A stretch of 64,000 bases of DNA from positions 77,694 through 141,693 of the forward strand of contig CARDBT010000003.1 in assembly GCA_948957135.1 (NCBI GenBank), in the 5' to 3' direction. A program made the position numbers and the translations under genes. Shown here piece after piece: positions 9,859 to 18,471 of the stretch (its first letter is position 1; each line of letters opens with the position of its first letter). This DNA comes from COE1 sp910588595 (GTDB lineage Bacteria; Bacillota; Clostridia; Lachnospirales; Lachnospiraceae). Under the pieces are notes generated by a model, which worked only from the letters and a program-made list of their open reading frames with translations, did no database searches and was not told the origin of the DNA.

Positions 9859-11517
9859 ATGAGAAAGAGGATCGTGGCAGCACTGTTGTCAGCAGCGCTG
9901 CTGTTGACAACGGTGCTTGGCGGATGCGGGGGACAGAAAACGGATCCTGCATCCGGCGGGATGACATCAGTGCAGGAGAGCACTGCAGCAGAGACAGATG
10001 CAAGTGAAGAAACAACAAATACAGCTCCGCAGGAAACGCAGCCGGATGCAAAAGAGGAGGAGGCAGAAATGACAGAAGTGTCATATAGTCGTGTGAGCGT
10101 ACACGACCCTTCAGTCGTTTATGACAATGGAACATACTATATATTTGGTTCCCACATGGCGTGGGCTAAGAGTACGGATCTGATGAACTGGGAGATATTT
10201 CAGATGAACATCAACTCGGAATATACAGATCTGTTCGGAAAGGAGTGGGAGGAATACTGTAAGACAGCGACGAATCCAAACCTGAACGGAAACCTGTGGG
10301 CGCCGGATGTGATCTACAATCCCAATATGGATAAGTACTGTTTTTATATGAGTGTGAACGGAGACGACTGGAATTCGGTGATCGTCCTCCTGACAGCGGA
10401 CAGCATCGAGGGACCTTATGCGTATGTAGGACCTGTGGTGTATTCTGGATTCAATACAGATTCTCACGATGTGAAGCTCACAGATGTGTATCAGGTGCTT
10501 GGGGAGGATGCAAACCTGACCAGATACCAGAACATCAAGAACACAAAACTAAACGCGATCGATCCCTGTGTGATCTTTGACAAGGACGGTTCGCTCTGGA
10601 TGGTGTTCGGCTCATGGTTCGGGGGACTGTATATGCTGAAACTTGACGAGAATACAGGACTGCGGGATTATACAACGACTTATGAGACGATACCAAACGA
10701 GCAGGACGCTTACTATGGCTATAAAGTTCACGGCGGTTTTGGCGTGTCAGGGGAAGGACCTTACATTATAGAGCAGGACGGGTACTATTATCTGTTCGTG
10801 TCCTATGGCGGACTTGTGGCGGACGGTGGCTATCAGATGAGGGTGTTCCGGTCGGAAAATATCACAGGACCTTACGTGGATGAGGCGGGAAACAGTGCGG
10901 TCTACACGAAGGAATGCAATGACCTTTTTGAGAAAGTCGGCGTGCGCATCATGGGTTCCTGCGACTGGACTGGAAATCGGGAGATCCGCGTGGCACAGGG
11001 GCACAACTCTGCTTATGTGACAGAGGAGGGGGAGATCTTCCTGATCTATCACTCCAGGTTTGCAGACGGCAAAAATGGTATTCCGGAGGCGCATGAAGTG
11101 CGGGTGCAGCAGCTTTTTGTCAACGAGGACGGCTGGCTTGTCGCGGCGCCGTATGAGTATGCGGACGAGAAGATCAGCAAGACAGGATATGCTGTCGAGG
11201 ACATGTGCGGCGACTATGAGTTTATCGTGCACACGCCTACGACCTATTATCAGAAAGCTGGGAACAGTACACTGGGGATCATGCAGCCGTCAAAAATAAC
11301 GCTGAATGAGGACGGTACAGTGACAGGAGAACTGGAAGGGAGCTGGACATATGAGGATGGTTCACCCAACATGACGATCACTGTTGGCGGTGTGACTTAT
11401 AAGGGCGTTTTCTTGAAGATGCCCAGTGAACAGCTTTACTTTGACCCGGATGAGCGGAAAGTTGTCATGACTTTTACGGCACTCGGAGATAATGTGGCAG
11501 TGTGGGGAAGTAAATAA
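9859..11517 (+). CDS. Secreted GH43-family arabinanase-like lipoprotein
   Basis: 552 residues. A lipoprotein signal ends in VLGGC (Cys near residue 22), followed by an acidic T/E/A-rich linker (about 25-70). The five-blade GH43 propeller then begins with HDPSVVYDNGTYYIFGSH, whose Asp is the usual general base. Further family motifs are NAIDPCVIFDKDGSLWMVFG (the pKa-modulating Asp) and GEGPYIIEQDGYYYLF (the general-acid Glu). The C-terminal 90 residues (THTPTT-like, LNEDGTVTGELEGSW) match the small beta domain found after endo-arabinanases. It probably cleaves alpha-1,5-arabinan at the cell surface to feed the importer upstream. GH43 also contains xylosidases, so the substrate is inferred. Confidence 0.85.
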   Translation: MRKRIVAALLSAALLLTTVLGGCGGQKTDPASGGMTSVQESTAAETDASEETTNTAPQETQPDAKEEEAEMTEVSYSRVSVHDPSVVYDNGTYYIFGSHMAWAKSTDLMNWEIFQMNINSEYTDLFGKEWEEYCKTATNPNLNGNLWAPDVIYNPNMDKYCFYMSVNGDDWNSVIVLLTADSIEGPYAYVGPVVYSGFNTDSHDVKLTDVYQVLGEDANLTRYQNIKNTKLNAIDPCVIFDKDGSLWMVFGSWFGGLYMLKLDENTGLRDYTTTYETIPNEQDAYYGYKVHGGFGVSGEGPYIIEQDGYYYLFVSYGGLVADGGYQMRVFRSENITGPYVDEAGNSAVYTKECNDLFEKVGVRIMGSCDWTGNREIRVAQGHNSAYVTEEGEIFLIYHSRFADGKNGIPEAHEVRVQQLFVNEDGWLVAAPYEYADEKISKTGYAVEDMCGDYEFIVHTPTTYYQKAGNSTLGIMQPSKITLNEDGTVTGELEGSWTYEDGSPNMTITVGGVTYKGVFLKMPSEQLYFDPDERKVVMTFTALGDNVAVWGSK

Positions 11518-11649
11518 GATACGCCTCAAGGCAGCTCGTCGCGCTCCGCAGTTTGGCAAGCGTTAATCGGCTGTGCAAATTGTATCAAAATAGCTCATAA
11601 ACTCCGGAAACCTAAAGGTTTCAAGTTATTAGGAAGTAATATCAGATTA

Positions 11650-11690
11650 GGCGGTATAGCCCCGATTACAAGGGCTGTATCGCCTTTTCT
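11650..11690 (+). terminator. Terminator-like hairpin in a non-coding stretch
   Basis: GGCGGTATAGCCC (11650-11662) pairs with GGGCTGTATCGCC (11672-11684) with two imperfect positions, followed by TTTTCT. The 11518-11864 stretch holds no gene I can support. Besides this hairpin it contains only short imperfect repeats and looks like the edge of decayed mobile DNA. Confidence 0.4.
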
Positions 11691-11864
11691 TGCGCTATTT
11701 TCCACGGCTGGACTGTTAGCATTTAGGCGTTTGAAAGTCGCTTGCATCAAGGGTTTCCGGGTGCGTTTGGCGCAGGACAATATGTTAATATGTCCTGCGC
11801 TCTATTCGTTCCACACATGCTAACATGAGCTGCCATGACTGCTTGAAAAGTTTCATCTTGTCTA

Positions 11865-11893
11865 TTGAGAAGATGGCAGATTTATGATAAAAT
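11865..11893 (+). promoter_or_regulatory. Sigma-A type promoter of a decayed gene
   Basis: TTGAGA (11865-11870), a 17-base spacer and TAAAAT (11888-11893). It is followed by a GTGGAGGAT ribosome site (11922-11930) and an ATG at 11937, so the broken gene downstream once had a complete expression signal. Confidence 0.55.
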
Positions 11894-11936
11894 AAAAGCT
11901 GATTTATACACAAGAACGGATGTGGAGGATTTTATC

Positions 11937-12244
11937 ATGAAGGCATTTAGAGATTTTGCCCAAGCAGAGCGGCGAAACTATATAACGCTGTCAACAGGAG
12001 AATACTACCCAGATATTCTTGGAGATGCGTGTCACTTGTATATGCCTGTTCTTGAAACTTTTTCACAATTATTGAAAAGATCTGAAAGTTCTACTGCACT
12101 GTTTCTGAATATTTCCAATACATCTTAGATCTCAAAAAAGAGTGTCCATTTTCTATTTATACAACCGATGAGTTAAAACCTGAATTGGAACATCTTTGTG
12201 GTATAGGGATGGAATTAAAAAACGCAAAAGCTGGTAATACTTGA
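11937..12244 (+). pseudogene. Frameshifted gene of unknown function
   Basis: From the ATG at 11937 the frame encodes MKAFRDFAQAERRNYITLS and continues until a stop at 12126-12128. From about 12089 a second frame continues with normal-looking coding sequence (FYCTVSEYFQYILDLKKE, then YTTDELKPELEHL) to a TGA at 12242-12244. The two halves together look like one protein of about 100 residues broken by a frameshift near 12075-12095. I do not recognise the family. It lies next to a broken serine recombinase and is probably part of the same dead element. Confidence 0.45.
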
Positions 12245-12361
12245 AGACAATATATCATCAATAAATATCTTTGCCCATGTGAACTCAAAATAATAAGGAA
12301 TTGACGCGACAGCGGCGGTGACACAGCAAACCTCTTTGGGTCAAAATGTCCCGAAGTTGGG

Positions 12362-12391
12362 GGCGGTACTTTTCACAGTGCCGCCTTTTTT
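12362..12391 (+). terminator. Rho-independent terminator
   Basis: GGCGGTAC (12362-12369) pairs with GTGCCGCC (12378-12385, one wobble), followed by six T. It lies just before the recombinase remnant. Confidence 0.6.
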
Positions 12392-12408
12392 CAATCCCAG
12401 CGCCTTTG

Positions 12409-13031
12409 GGGGATGTAATGAACGGAAAAATTACCTGCGTTGTAGTGAAAGACCTCTCCCGTTTTGCCAGGAATTACAGTGACGCCAAGAGTCTGATTGA
12501 TAACCTTTTTGTGCGGATGGGCGTCCGCTTTATCAGCTTGGTCAATGGCGTGGCTACCTAAACCCGGATAGCGTGAACAGCATTATTGTGCCGATAATAA
12601 ATGTGATGAACGACCAGTATTATCATCAGACCTCAAAGAAAATCTGGCATGTTTTTGATTACAAGGGGCGCAACGGCCAGTACATCGGCTCTTTCGCTCC
12701 CTACGGCTACATAAAAGACCCAAAGGACAAACATCAGCTAATTGTTGACCCGGAGACTGCTGAAATCGTCAAGAAGATTTGTGAGCTGTGTCTGCAAGGT
12801 ATGGCCAAACTTCAAATCGTGATGTATCTGAACGACCACGGCATACCCAGTCTCACGGCATACCGAAAGCTAAAGAGCTTGCCCTACTCCCCGACTATAT
12901 CGGACGCTCCCATGTGGAGGAACAAGATTATAACCGATATTCTCTTAGATCCTATTTACACCGAGGATTTAGTACAAGGCCGCAGCAGGGTGAAAAGCTA
13001 CACGTTCTGTTCGCAATCCAGTATCAAGTGA
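12409..13031 (+). pseudogene. Broken large serine recombinase (resolvase plus recombinase domains)
   Basis: The first piece (12409-12561) encodes the end of the resolvase catalytic domain (VVVKDLSRFARNYSDAKSL, then VRFISL). The frame then shifts near 12545, and the second piece (to 13031) gives YLNPDSVNSIIVPIINVMND, IGSFAPYGYIKDPKDKHQL and a typical recombinase domain. The N-terminal catalytic serine region is missing, and the C-terminal zinc-ribbon and coiled-coil region is absent. The gene is therefore inactive. It marks an old transposon or integrative element beside the resistance-type operon that starts at 13380. Bases 13032-13219 hold no supported gene. Confidence 0.8.
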
Positions 13032-13219
13032 GCACCGCCGTTTCCTATTCAGAAAACGCCCGCGCTGTCGGGCGGCTGAATGATACCATCTGTATTGAAA
13101 ACGGCTACATAGTGCTTCTGATACAGGGTCTTGCGCCCCATCTGCACCGCTTGTATTCTTCGGGCAAATGAAATATAATAGAGTGGATTGTCGGAGATAT
13201 GAATATGGATCATAGGACA

Positions 13220-13250
13220 CTCAGAGAGGCAAGGGAAAAACCTCTCTGAG
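13220..13250 (+). other. Perfect 10-bp stem-loop in the leader of the two-component operon
   Basis: CTCAGAGAGG (13220-13229) pairs perfectly with CCTCTCTGAG (13241-13250), and three further pairs are possible outside one mismatch. It lies 130 bases before the response-regulator start. There is no T-run, so it may be a leader structure, a repressor site or the end of the old element. Confidence 0.5.
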
Positions 13251-13379
13251 CGTCATGGGATATTTCCAAATGGAGAGTCGTATTCCCGGTGAGGTAAAGA
13301 TGGCAGGTGTCCGGCTGCTGCCTAAGACGGCGGTTAAGCCACAAGACCGAAGATATAAGAAGCGAGAAGGTGATAAGTG

Positions 13380-14066
13380 ATGAGAATTTTAGTCGTAGAA
13401 GATGATCTGGCATTAAGTGCCGGACTGTGTTTTGAACTGGACAGTAACGGCTATCTGACGGTGGCAGCATATAACTGTCGGAAAGCCAGACAGCTTTTGC
13501 AGGAGGACCCGTTTGACCTTGCGATCATGGATGTGAATCTGCCGGATGGCAACGGCTTTGATCTCTGCCGGGAAGTGAAAGCGATCAAACCGGAACTCCC
13601 CGTGATTTTCTTGACGGCAAATGATCTGGATCAGGATGTGCTGAACGGGTTTGATCTGGGCGCCGAGGATTACATTACAAAGCCGTTTCATATGCAGATT
13701 TTTTTGCGGCGGGTAGAGGTCGCCATCCGGAGAGGAAACAAAGCGACTGTGGCTCCTGCGGATCGCTGGACGGACGGGTTTCTTCTGATTGATTTTGGTG
13801 CGCTGACTGCCGTGCGGGGCGGGGAAAAGCTGTCGATCACGCCCAACGAATATAAGCTGCTGAAAGCACTGACAGAGCATGCGGGCAACATCATTACCCG
13901 GCAGCTTTTGCTGGAACGGCTGTGGGATTGTGACGGGAATTTCATTGATGACCACACACTTACGGTGACGATGAATCGGCTTCGGGCGAAGATTGAGTGT
14001 GACGATCATACCTATATCAAGACCATCCGGGGTATGGGTTATATCTGGACAGGAGGTAGACAATGA
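13380..14066 (+). CDS. OmpR/VanR-family response regulator
   Basis: 228 residues from the ATG at 13380; a GTG directly before it is less well spaced from AAGGTG. The receiver domain (1-115) has the acidic pair ED near residues 7-8, phospho-acceptor Asp51 in AIMDVNLPDG, the conserved Thr in FLTAND and Lys in TKPF. The C-terminal winged helix (about 130-225) contains the OmpR-type LTPNEYKLL-like motif (here ITPNEYKLLKAL). The stop overlaps the kinase start by 4 bases. It probably binds the tandem GTACCTT sites at 18368-18398 in front of the second ABC pair, and acts on signals sensed by the kinase and perhaps the FtsX-type permeases. Confidence 0.93.
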   Translation: MRILVVEDDLALSAGLCFELDSNGYLTVAAYNCRKARQLLQEDPFDLAIMDVNLPDGNGFDLCREVKAIKPELPVIFLTANDLDQDVLNGFDLGAEDYITKPFHMQIFLRRVEVAIRRGNKATVAPADRWTDGFLLIDFGALTAVRGGEKLSITPNEYKLLKALTEHAGNIITRQLLLERLWDCDGNFIDDHTLTVTMNRLRAKIECDDHTYIKTIRGMGYIWTGGRQ

Positions 14067-15088
14067 AGAAGCACGAAACATTGAAAACTTTGAAAATTTT
14101 GATGGTTTTGGCAGCCGTTGTGCTTTTTTCTTTGCTGTGCCGGCTATTGTGGGTATATGTTCCCCGTTCCAGTGTTCGTTACAGCCTCTTGGCTGTGACA
14201 GGTGGTATTTTTGTATTGGCCGGTCTGGGGATATGGTTTTGGCAGAGACAGGTCTTTCACTTTGCAGACGAAATATGTGACACGCTGGATGCCTTGATTT
14301 CCGGGAGACAGCCGGAGATGGAGCGGCCTTTTGAGGACAGCGTGACAGCCAGGTTACAGGGAAAACTCCTGCAATACTATGACATCATGAACGAAGGCAA
14401 GGTGCAGAGCCAGCGGGATAAGCAGACCATTCAGGAGCTGGTCAGCGATATTTCCCATCAGGTGAAAACCCCTGTTGCCAATCTTCAGATGTTTACCGGC
14501 ATCCTGAAACAGCATCAGCTGACAGAGGAAAAGCGGGCGGAGTTTCTGGAAACCATGGCGTCACAGATCAATAAACTGGATTTTCTGATGCAGTCTTTGA
14601 TCAAAATGTCCCGGCTGGAAACGGGAACTTTTGTTCTACACATGGAAGAGGCACCTCTTGATAAGACCATTGCCCAGGCGATCAGTACCGTATGGGCGAA
14701 AGCGGACCAAAAAAACATCCAGTTGTCGGTGGAATGCGCGTCGTCGATCACTGCGCAGCATGACCCTAAGTGGACAGCGGAGGCTCTGGGCAATATCCTG
14801 GACAACGGGGTAAAATACACCCCGGAAGGCGGCAGCATTTGTGTGTCTGTCCGCCCGTGGCAATTCTATACGCGAATTGATATATCCGATACCGGTATTG
14901 GCATCCATGAGGAGCATTATCACGATATTTTCCAGCGTTTTTATCGGGCGCAGGAAACAGCTGCCGAAGAGGGCGTTGGTCTGGGGCTGTATCTTGCCAA
15001 CGGGATCATTACGCGGCAGAAAGGCTATATCAGCGTAAAATCAAATGATGGAGAAGGCAGCACCTTCTCTGTCTATTTGCTGAGTTGA
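14063..15088 (+). CDS. Membrane sensor histidine kinase
   Basis: 341 residues. Two N-terminal membrane spans (about 12-32 and 38-60) enclose almost no external loop, so ligand sensing is probably indirect, as in 'intramembrane-sensing' kinases linked to ABC exporters. The dimerisation helix carries SDISHQVKTP with the phospho-His near residue 132. The ATPase domain shows the N box (NILDNGVKYTP), DTGIGI and GVGLGLYLAN. The ribosome site AGGAGG (14051-14056) lies inside the regulator gene, and the ATGA overlap couples translation. Confidence 0.93.
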   Translation: MKKHETLKTLKILMVLAAVVLFSLLCRLLWVYVPRSSVRYSLLAVTGGIFVLAGLGIWFWQRQVFHFADEICDTLDALISGRQPEMERPFEDSVTARLQGKLLQYYDIMNEGKVQSQRDKQTIQELVSDISHQVKTPVANLQMFTGILKQHQLTEEKRAEFLETMASQINKLDFLMQSLIKMSRLETGTFVLHMEEAPLDKTIAQAISTVWAKADQKNIQLSVECASSITAQHDPKWTAEALGNILDNGVKYTPEGGSICVSVRPWQFYTRIDISDTGIGIHEEHYHDIFQRFYRAQETAAEEGVGLGLYLANGIITRQKGYISVKSNDGEGSTFSVYLLS

Positions 15089-15130
15089 GCAGACAGCGTA
15101 TAGGAAAAGGGAGAGAGGAAATACGAAGCG

Positions 15131-15796
15131 ATGGAAATTGTAACGGTACATCAATTAAAGAAATACTTTGGAAAGGGAGAGGCACAAGTCAAAGCCCTGG
15201 ATGGTATCGACCTTTCTATTGAGAAGGGTAAATTTACCGCCATTATTGGTGCATCCGGCTCCGGCAAAACCACTTTGCTGAACATGATCGGCGGGCTGGA
15301 CACCCCTGATGAGGGGGAAGTGATCGTAGATGGTGTCAATCTGGCTGGTTTGAAGGAAAAAGAGCTGGCTGTGTTTCGCCGCCGCAAAGCAGGTTTTGTG
15401 TATCAGAATTTTAATCTGGTTCCAACACTGACCGTAAAAGAAAACATTCTGTTCCCTCTTAGTCTGGCTGGCAGTACGCCGGATCAGCGTTTCTTTGCGG
15501 ATGTCATGCGGCAGCTTCGGCTGGAGAATCGGCTGAATGCCTATCCCCACGAGCTTTCCGGCGGCGGGCAGCAGCGGGCAGCCATCGCCAGGGCTCTGAT
15601 TGCCAGGCCAGCCATTCTTCTCGCCGATGAACCTACCGGAAACCTGGATGTAAAAAGTGGACAGAATGTGTTGGGACTTTTGAAACTGTCCGTAGAAACG
15701 TATCACCAGACACTCATTATGATCACCCACAACCTTGAGATCGCACAGATGGCTGACCGTGTGCTTCGCATAGAAGATGGCCGCCTGAAAGCGTAA
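15131..15796 (+). CDS. ABC transporter ATP-binding protein (LolD/MacB/BceA type), pair 1
   Basis: 221 residues, normal length. Walker A is GASGSGKT (residues 40-47), Walker B with the catalytic Glu is ILLADEPTGNLD (about 160-171), and the H-switch is in MITHN. The signature reads LSGGGQQR instead of the usual LSGGQQQR, so the Gln of the C-loop is Gly; this is worth noting because that position contacts ATP. It starts 42 bases after the kinase and ends 10 bases before its FtsX-type permease, and it powers that permease. Confidence 0.93.
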   Translation: MEIVTVHQLKKYFGKGEAQVKALDGIDLSIEKGKFTAIIGASGSGKTTLLNMIGGLDTPDEGEVIVDGVNLAGLKEKELAVFRRRKAGFVYQNFNLVPTLTVKENILFPLSLAGSTPDQRFFADVMRQLRLENRLNAYPHELSGGGQQRAAIARALIARPAILLADEPTGNLDVKSGQNVLGLLKLSVETYHQTLIMITHNLEIAQMADRVLRIEDGRLKA

Positions 15797-15806
15797 GGAG
15801 GTTGTC

Positions 15807-18344
15807 ATGCTTGCAAATAACAACCTGAAAATATGTCACACACTTGCGTGGCGGGACTTTGAATTTCACAAAGTAAAAAATTTACTGCTGGTTTTAGCGA
15901 TCGTTTTGATCACAGGATTGTATACGTTCACTTTTCTTCTGGGCAGCGCAGTAGAAAATGGGTTTCTGCTCAATTATAAGTACCAATACGGCTCCACCAG
16001 CCACATCCTCTACCACGGATTGACCGCACATCAGGCAGATAAATTAGCGCAGCATCCCTATGTAAAAAGCACGGTCCGGATCAGCGCTTTGGGCCAGCTC
16101 TCCGATGAGATGATGGGTGTTCGCAGTGTCAAGCTGGCTGTAACCGATCAGGACTATGCCGAGAGCATCCTCTCTGTTCCTACAACGGGGCGTTTGCCAG
16201 AGAAAGCGGGAGAAATCGCTCTGGATGAATTTACCATGGACTCTCTGGGGGTTCTTCATGAACTGGGTGCTCCGGTGTCTATTCAGTGGACAGACAGCAA
16301 GGGAGGACGGCACAGTACGGATTTTACCCTCTGCGGATGGTGGGCAAGCCCCACAAACTTCACGGAAGCCTGTGCCTGGGTGACAGCGGAGTGTGCTGCC
16401 GGACTTCTGACCGGCTACCCGGATACGGCATCCGTCACGATGGGGGTCGATCTCCATCAGCCAAAGGAATTGGAGCAGCAGGCGCAGCAGATCATGACAG
16501 ATCAGGGCGTAAATCAGGTTCTTTACACGACCAATCTGGCATATAACGAAGCCAGAATGGAAATGGCAAGTCAGCATGCAACACCGTTCTACATTCCTGC
16601 CTTGGTGGTGCTTTTGTGTGGTTTTTTGATGATCTACAGTATCATTCATGTGGCAATGGATCAGGATAGCCGCTTTTTTGCGGGTTTGAAAACTTTGGGC
16701 ATGACACCGCGGCAGATCCGATGGTTTCTGTTGGAAAAGGCCGCGCTGCTCTCTCTTATTGGCTTGCTCCCCGGCTGGCTGATGGGATTTGGTATACAAT
16801 ATCTGGTCACACCGCGGATCGTGACCGGCATGGAGCAAAACCCGGGAACCTACTTCCTGTCCTGGGAGCCGTTCGCGCTGGCAGCACTCAGTACCTTCGG
16901 AACCGTTTTACTGGCGTATTTTCTGCCTGCTGCCCGGACAGGCGCAATGATGCCGACTCAGATGCTGCGGAATCTGGATGGACGGGTGCCGAGAGGACGG
17001 AGGCGCAGCGGTACAGGGAAAGTCAGTGTTCTTCGTCTGGCTCTTCGCTCCCTGTGGAGAAATAAAAGGCGTACACTTCTCTCATTGCTGTCATTGCTGT
17101 TCTCCCTTCTGTTGCTCTGTTCTACCTGGATTTGTTACACCAGTTACGACGAAGGACTGTATTTAAACGGGATGTCTCCGTGGGACTACACCATCGAGGA
17201 TGGCTCCGCTGCCTCCACTGTACAGCGGTATAACCCCAACAATCGGGCGATCACGGAACAGATCGTAGGCGATCTGCGTGGACGCAGCGAAGTTTTGGAA
17301 GTCAGTGTCCTGAAATCGAAGGAAGTGGTTCTGACGGCTTCTGACGAGCTGCGCCGGCGGATCGTGGACTTTTACAATGAACCTTATGATGAGACCATGA
17401 CCCGCAGAGAGAGTCAGGCTGCCTACCCCGATTGGTGTGCCGGTTTGGACTGCCTGGAACAGACGGGCAGCTACTACGGCATAGTGATCGCGCTGGAGGA
17501 CGCCTACCTGCGGTATGTACTGGACAACTGTCCAGTCACCAGCGGTGATTTTGATGCGGAACAGTTTGCTGACGGGCGGTATGTTGTGGCTGCAGGCGCT
17601 TATACAGAGGGCGTGTCCTCGCCTGCCGCCGGAGAAACTGTGGAGCTGGGGGGAGAGCAGCTTACCGTGCTGGCTTCTGTTATGGGAGATACCTCATTTT
17701 TAAGCGGACGAAACAGTTTAGAGTCCAGCTTTCATCTGGCTTATTTTGTGCCGCTGTCCTTATTTGACCGGCTGTTCCCTGATGAGGGGATCCGTCAGCT
17801 GGCGGTCAACATTGATCGCAGCGGGCAGGAGGAATTTGAACACTATCTCAGCTCATATGAGCAGGGGGTGAATCGCGGGATCGGTGTTTGGATGCGCAGC
17901 GATTATCAGGAAGCCTTCCAGAGCGCCAGGTTGAATAAATGCCTGCCCGAGCTGATCGTCGGGATCGTGTTGATGATCATTGGCCTTTTGAACTTTGCCA
18001 ATATGCTGGTTACAAAGACGATGGTCCGAAAAAAAGAATTTGCGGTCTATCAGAGTCTTGGTATGACAGGCAGACAGCTGCAATGGCTTTTGCTGACAGA
18101 AGGCTTGCTTCATGGGACTCTTTTGATCGTGATTTTGCTGCCAGTGACCTTCTTTGTGACCTGGTTTGGGATGCCGGCAGTTTTTTCACAGCTTAATACT
18201 TGGTGTATGACCTACCATTATACGCTGGCTCCTTTGTGGGCAGACTTGCTTTTCATACTGTTTCTGGCAGTGGCAGTACCCCTGATGTGCTGCCGGTTTA
18301 TTGAGAAAGGAAGCATTACAGAGCGTTTGCGGATCGTAGTGTGA
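15807..18344 (+). CDS. FtsX/MacB-type ABC permease, pair 1
   Basis: 845 residues. One N-terminal span (about residues 22-45) is followed by a large external domain, then three spans near 265-385, another span near 425-445, a second external domain (about 450-710), and three C-terminal spans. This is the duplicated FtsX layout of BceB/MacB-like transporters. AAGGAGG ends 7 bases before the ATG. Such proteins act as mechanotransducers or detoxify cell-envelope antimicrobials; together with the cognate kinase and regulator this suggests lantibiotic or bacitracin-like stress response, but the ligand is unknown. Confidence 0.88.
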   Translation: MLANNNLKICHTLAWRDFEFHKVKNLLLVLAIVLITGLYTFTFLLGSAVENGFLLNYKYQYGSTSHILYHGLTAHQADKLAQHPYVKSTVRISALGQLSDEMMGVRSVKLAVTDQDYAESILSVPTTGRLPEKAGEIALDEFTMDSLGVLHELGAPVSIQWTDSKGGRHSTDFTLCGWWASPTNFTEACAWVTAECAAGLLTGYPDTASVTMGVDLHQPKELEQQAQQIMTDQGVNQVLYTTNLAYNEARMEMASQHATPFYIPALVVLLCGFLMIYSIIHVAMDQDSRFFAGLKTLGMTPRQIRWFLLEKAALLSLIGLLPGWLMGFGIQYLVTPRIVTGMEQNPGTYFLSWEPFALAALSTFGTVLLAYFLPAARTGAMMPTQMLRNLDGRVPRGRRRSGTGKVSVLRLALRSLWRNKRRTLLSLLSLLFSLLLLCSTWICYTSYDEGLYLNGMSPWDYTIEDGSAASTVQRYNPNNRAITEQIVGDLRGRSEVLEVSVLKSKEVVLTASDELRRRIVDFYNEPYDETMTRRESQAAYPDWCAGLDCLEQTGSYYGIVIALEDAYLRYVLDNCPVTSGDFDAEQFADGRYVVAAGAYTEGVSSPAAGETVELGGEQLTVLASVMGDTSFLSGRNSLESSFHLAYFVPLSLFDRLFPDEGIRQLAVNIDRSGQEEFEHYLSSYEQGVNRGIGVWMRSDYQEAFQSARLNKCLPELIVGIVLMIIGLLNFANMLVTKTMVRKKEFAVYQSLGMTGRQLQWLLLTEGLLHGTLLIVILLPVTFFVTWFGMPAVFSQLNTWCMTYHYTLAPLWADLLFILFLAVAVPLMCCRFIEKGSITERLRIVV

Positions 18345-18367
18345 TAGAGACAGCCGTCTTTTTTCAA

Positions 18368-18423
18368 AAGGTACAAAACTGTACCTTTGTTGTACCTTCC
18401 CTGTGACATTGAACTGGTAGAAT
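18368..18423 (+). promoter_or_regulatory. Response-regulator operator and activator-dependent promoter for the second ABC pair
   Basis: AAGGTACAAAACTGTACCTT (18368-18387) is a perfect 7-bp inverted repeat. A further GTACCTT follows at 18392-18398, exactly 11 bases after the previous GTACCTT, which is the direct-repeat spacing used by OmpR-family regulators. TAGAAT (18418-18423) is a good -10, while the expected -35 (around 18395-18400) is poor and overlaps the last repeat, as at activated promoters. The next gene starts at 18472. Binding by the regulator at 13380 is inferred. Confidence 0.7.
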
Positions 18424-18471
18424 ATAGTCAGAAACGGGAAACGGATTCCCGGTTACAAGGAGGAGATACTT

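Noticed and set aside
11595..11780. 61-codon minus-strand frame
   Set aside because: No ribosome site, and it overlaps a terminator-like hairpin; no family recognised.
16044..16838. 264-codon minus-strand frame
   Set aside because: Antisense to the FtsX-type permease; the composition is that of a shadow and no family pattern is visible.
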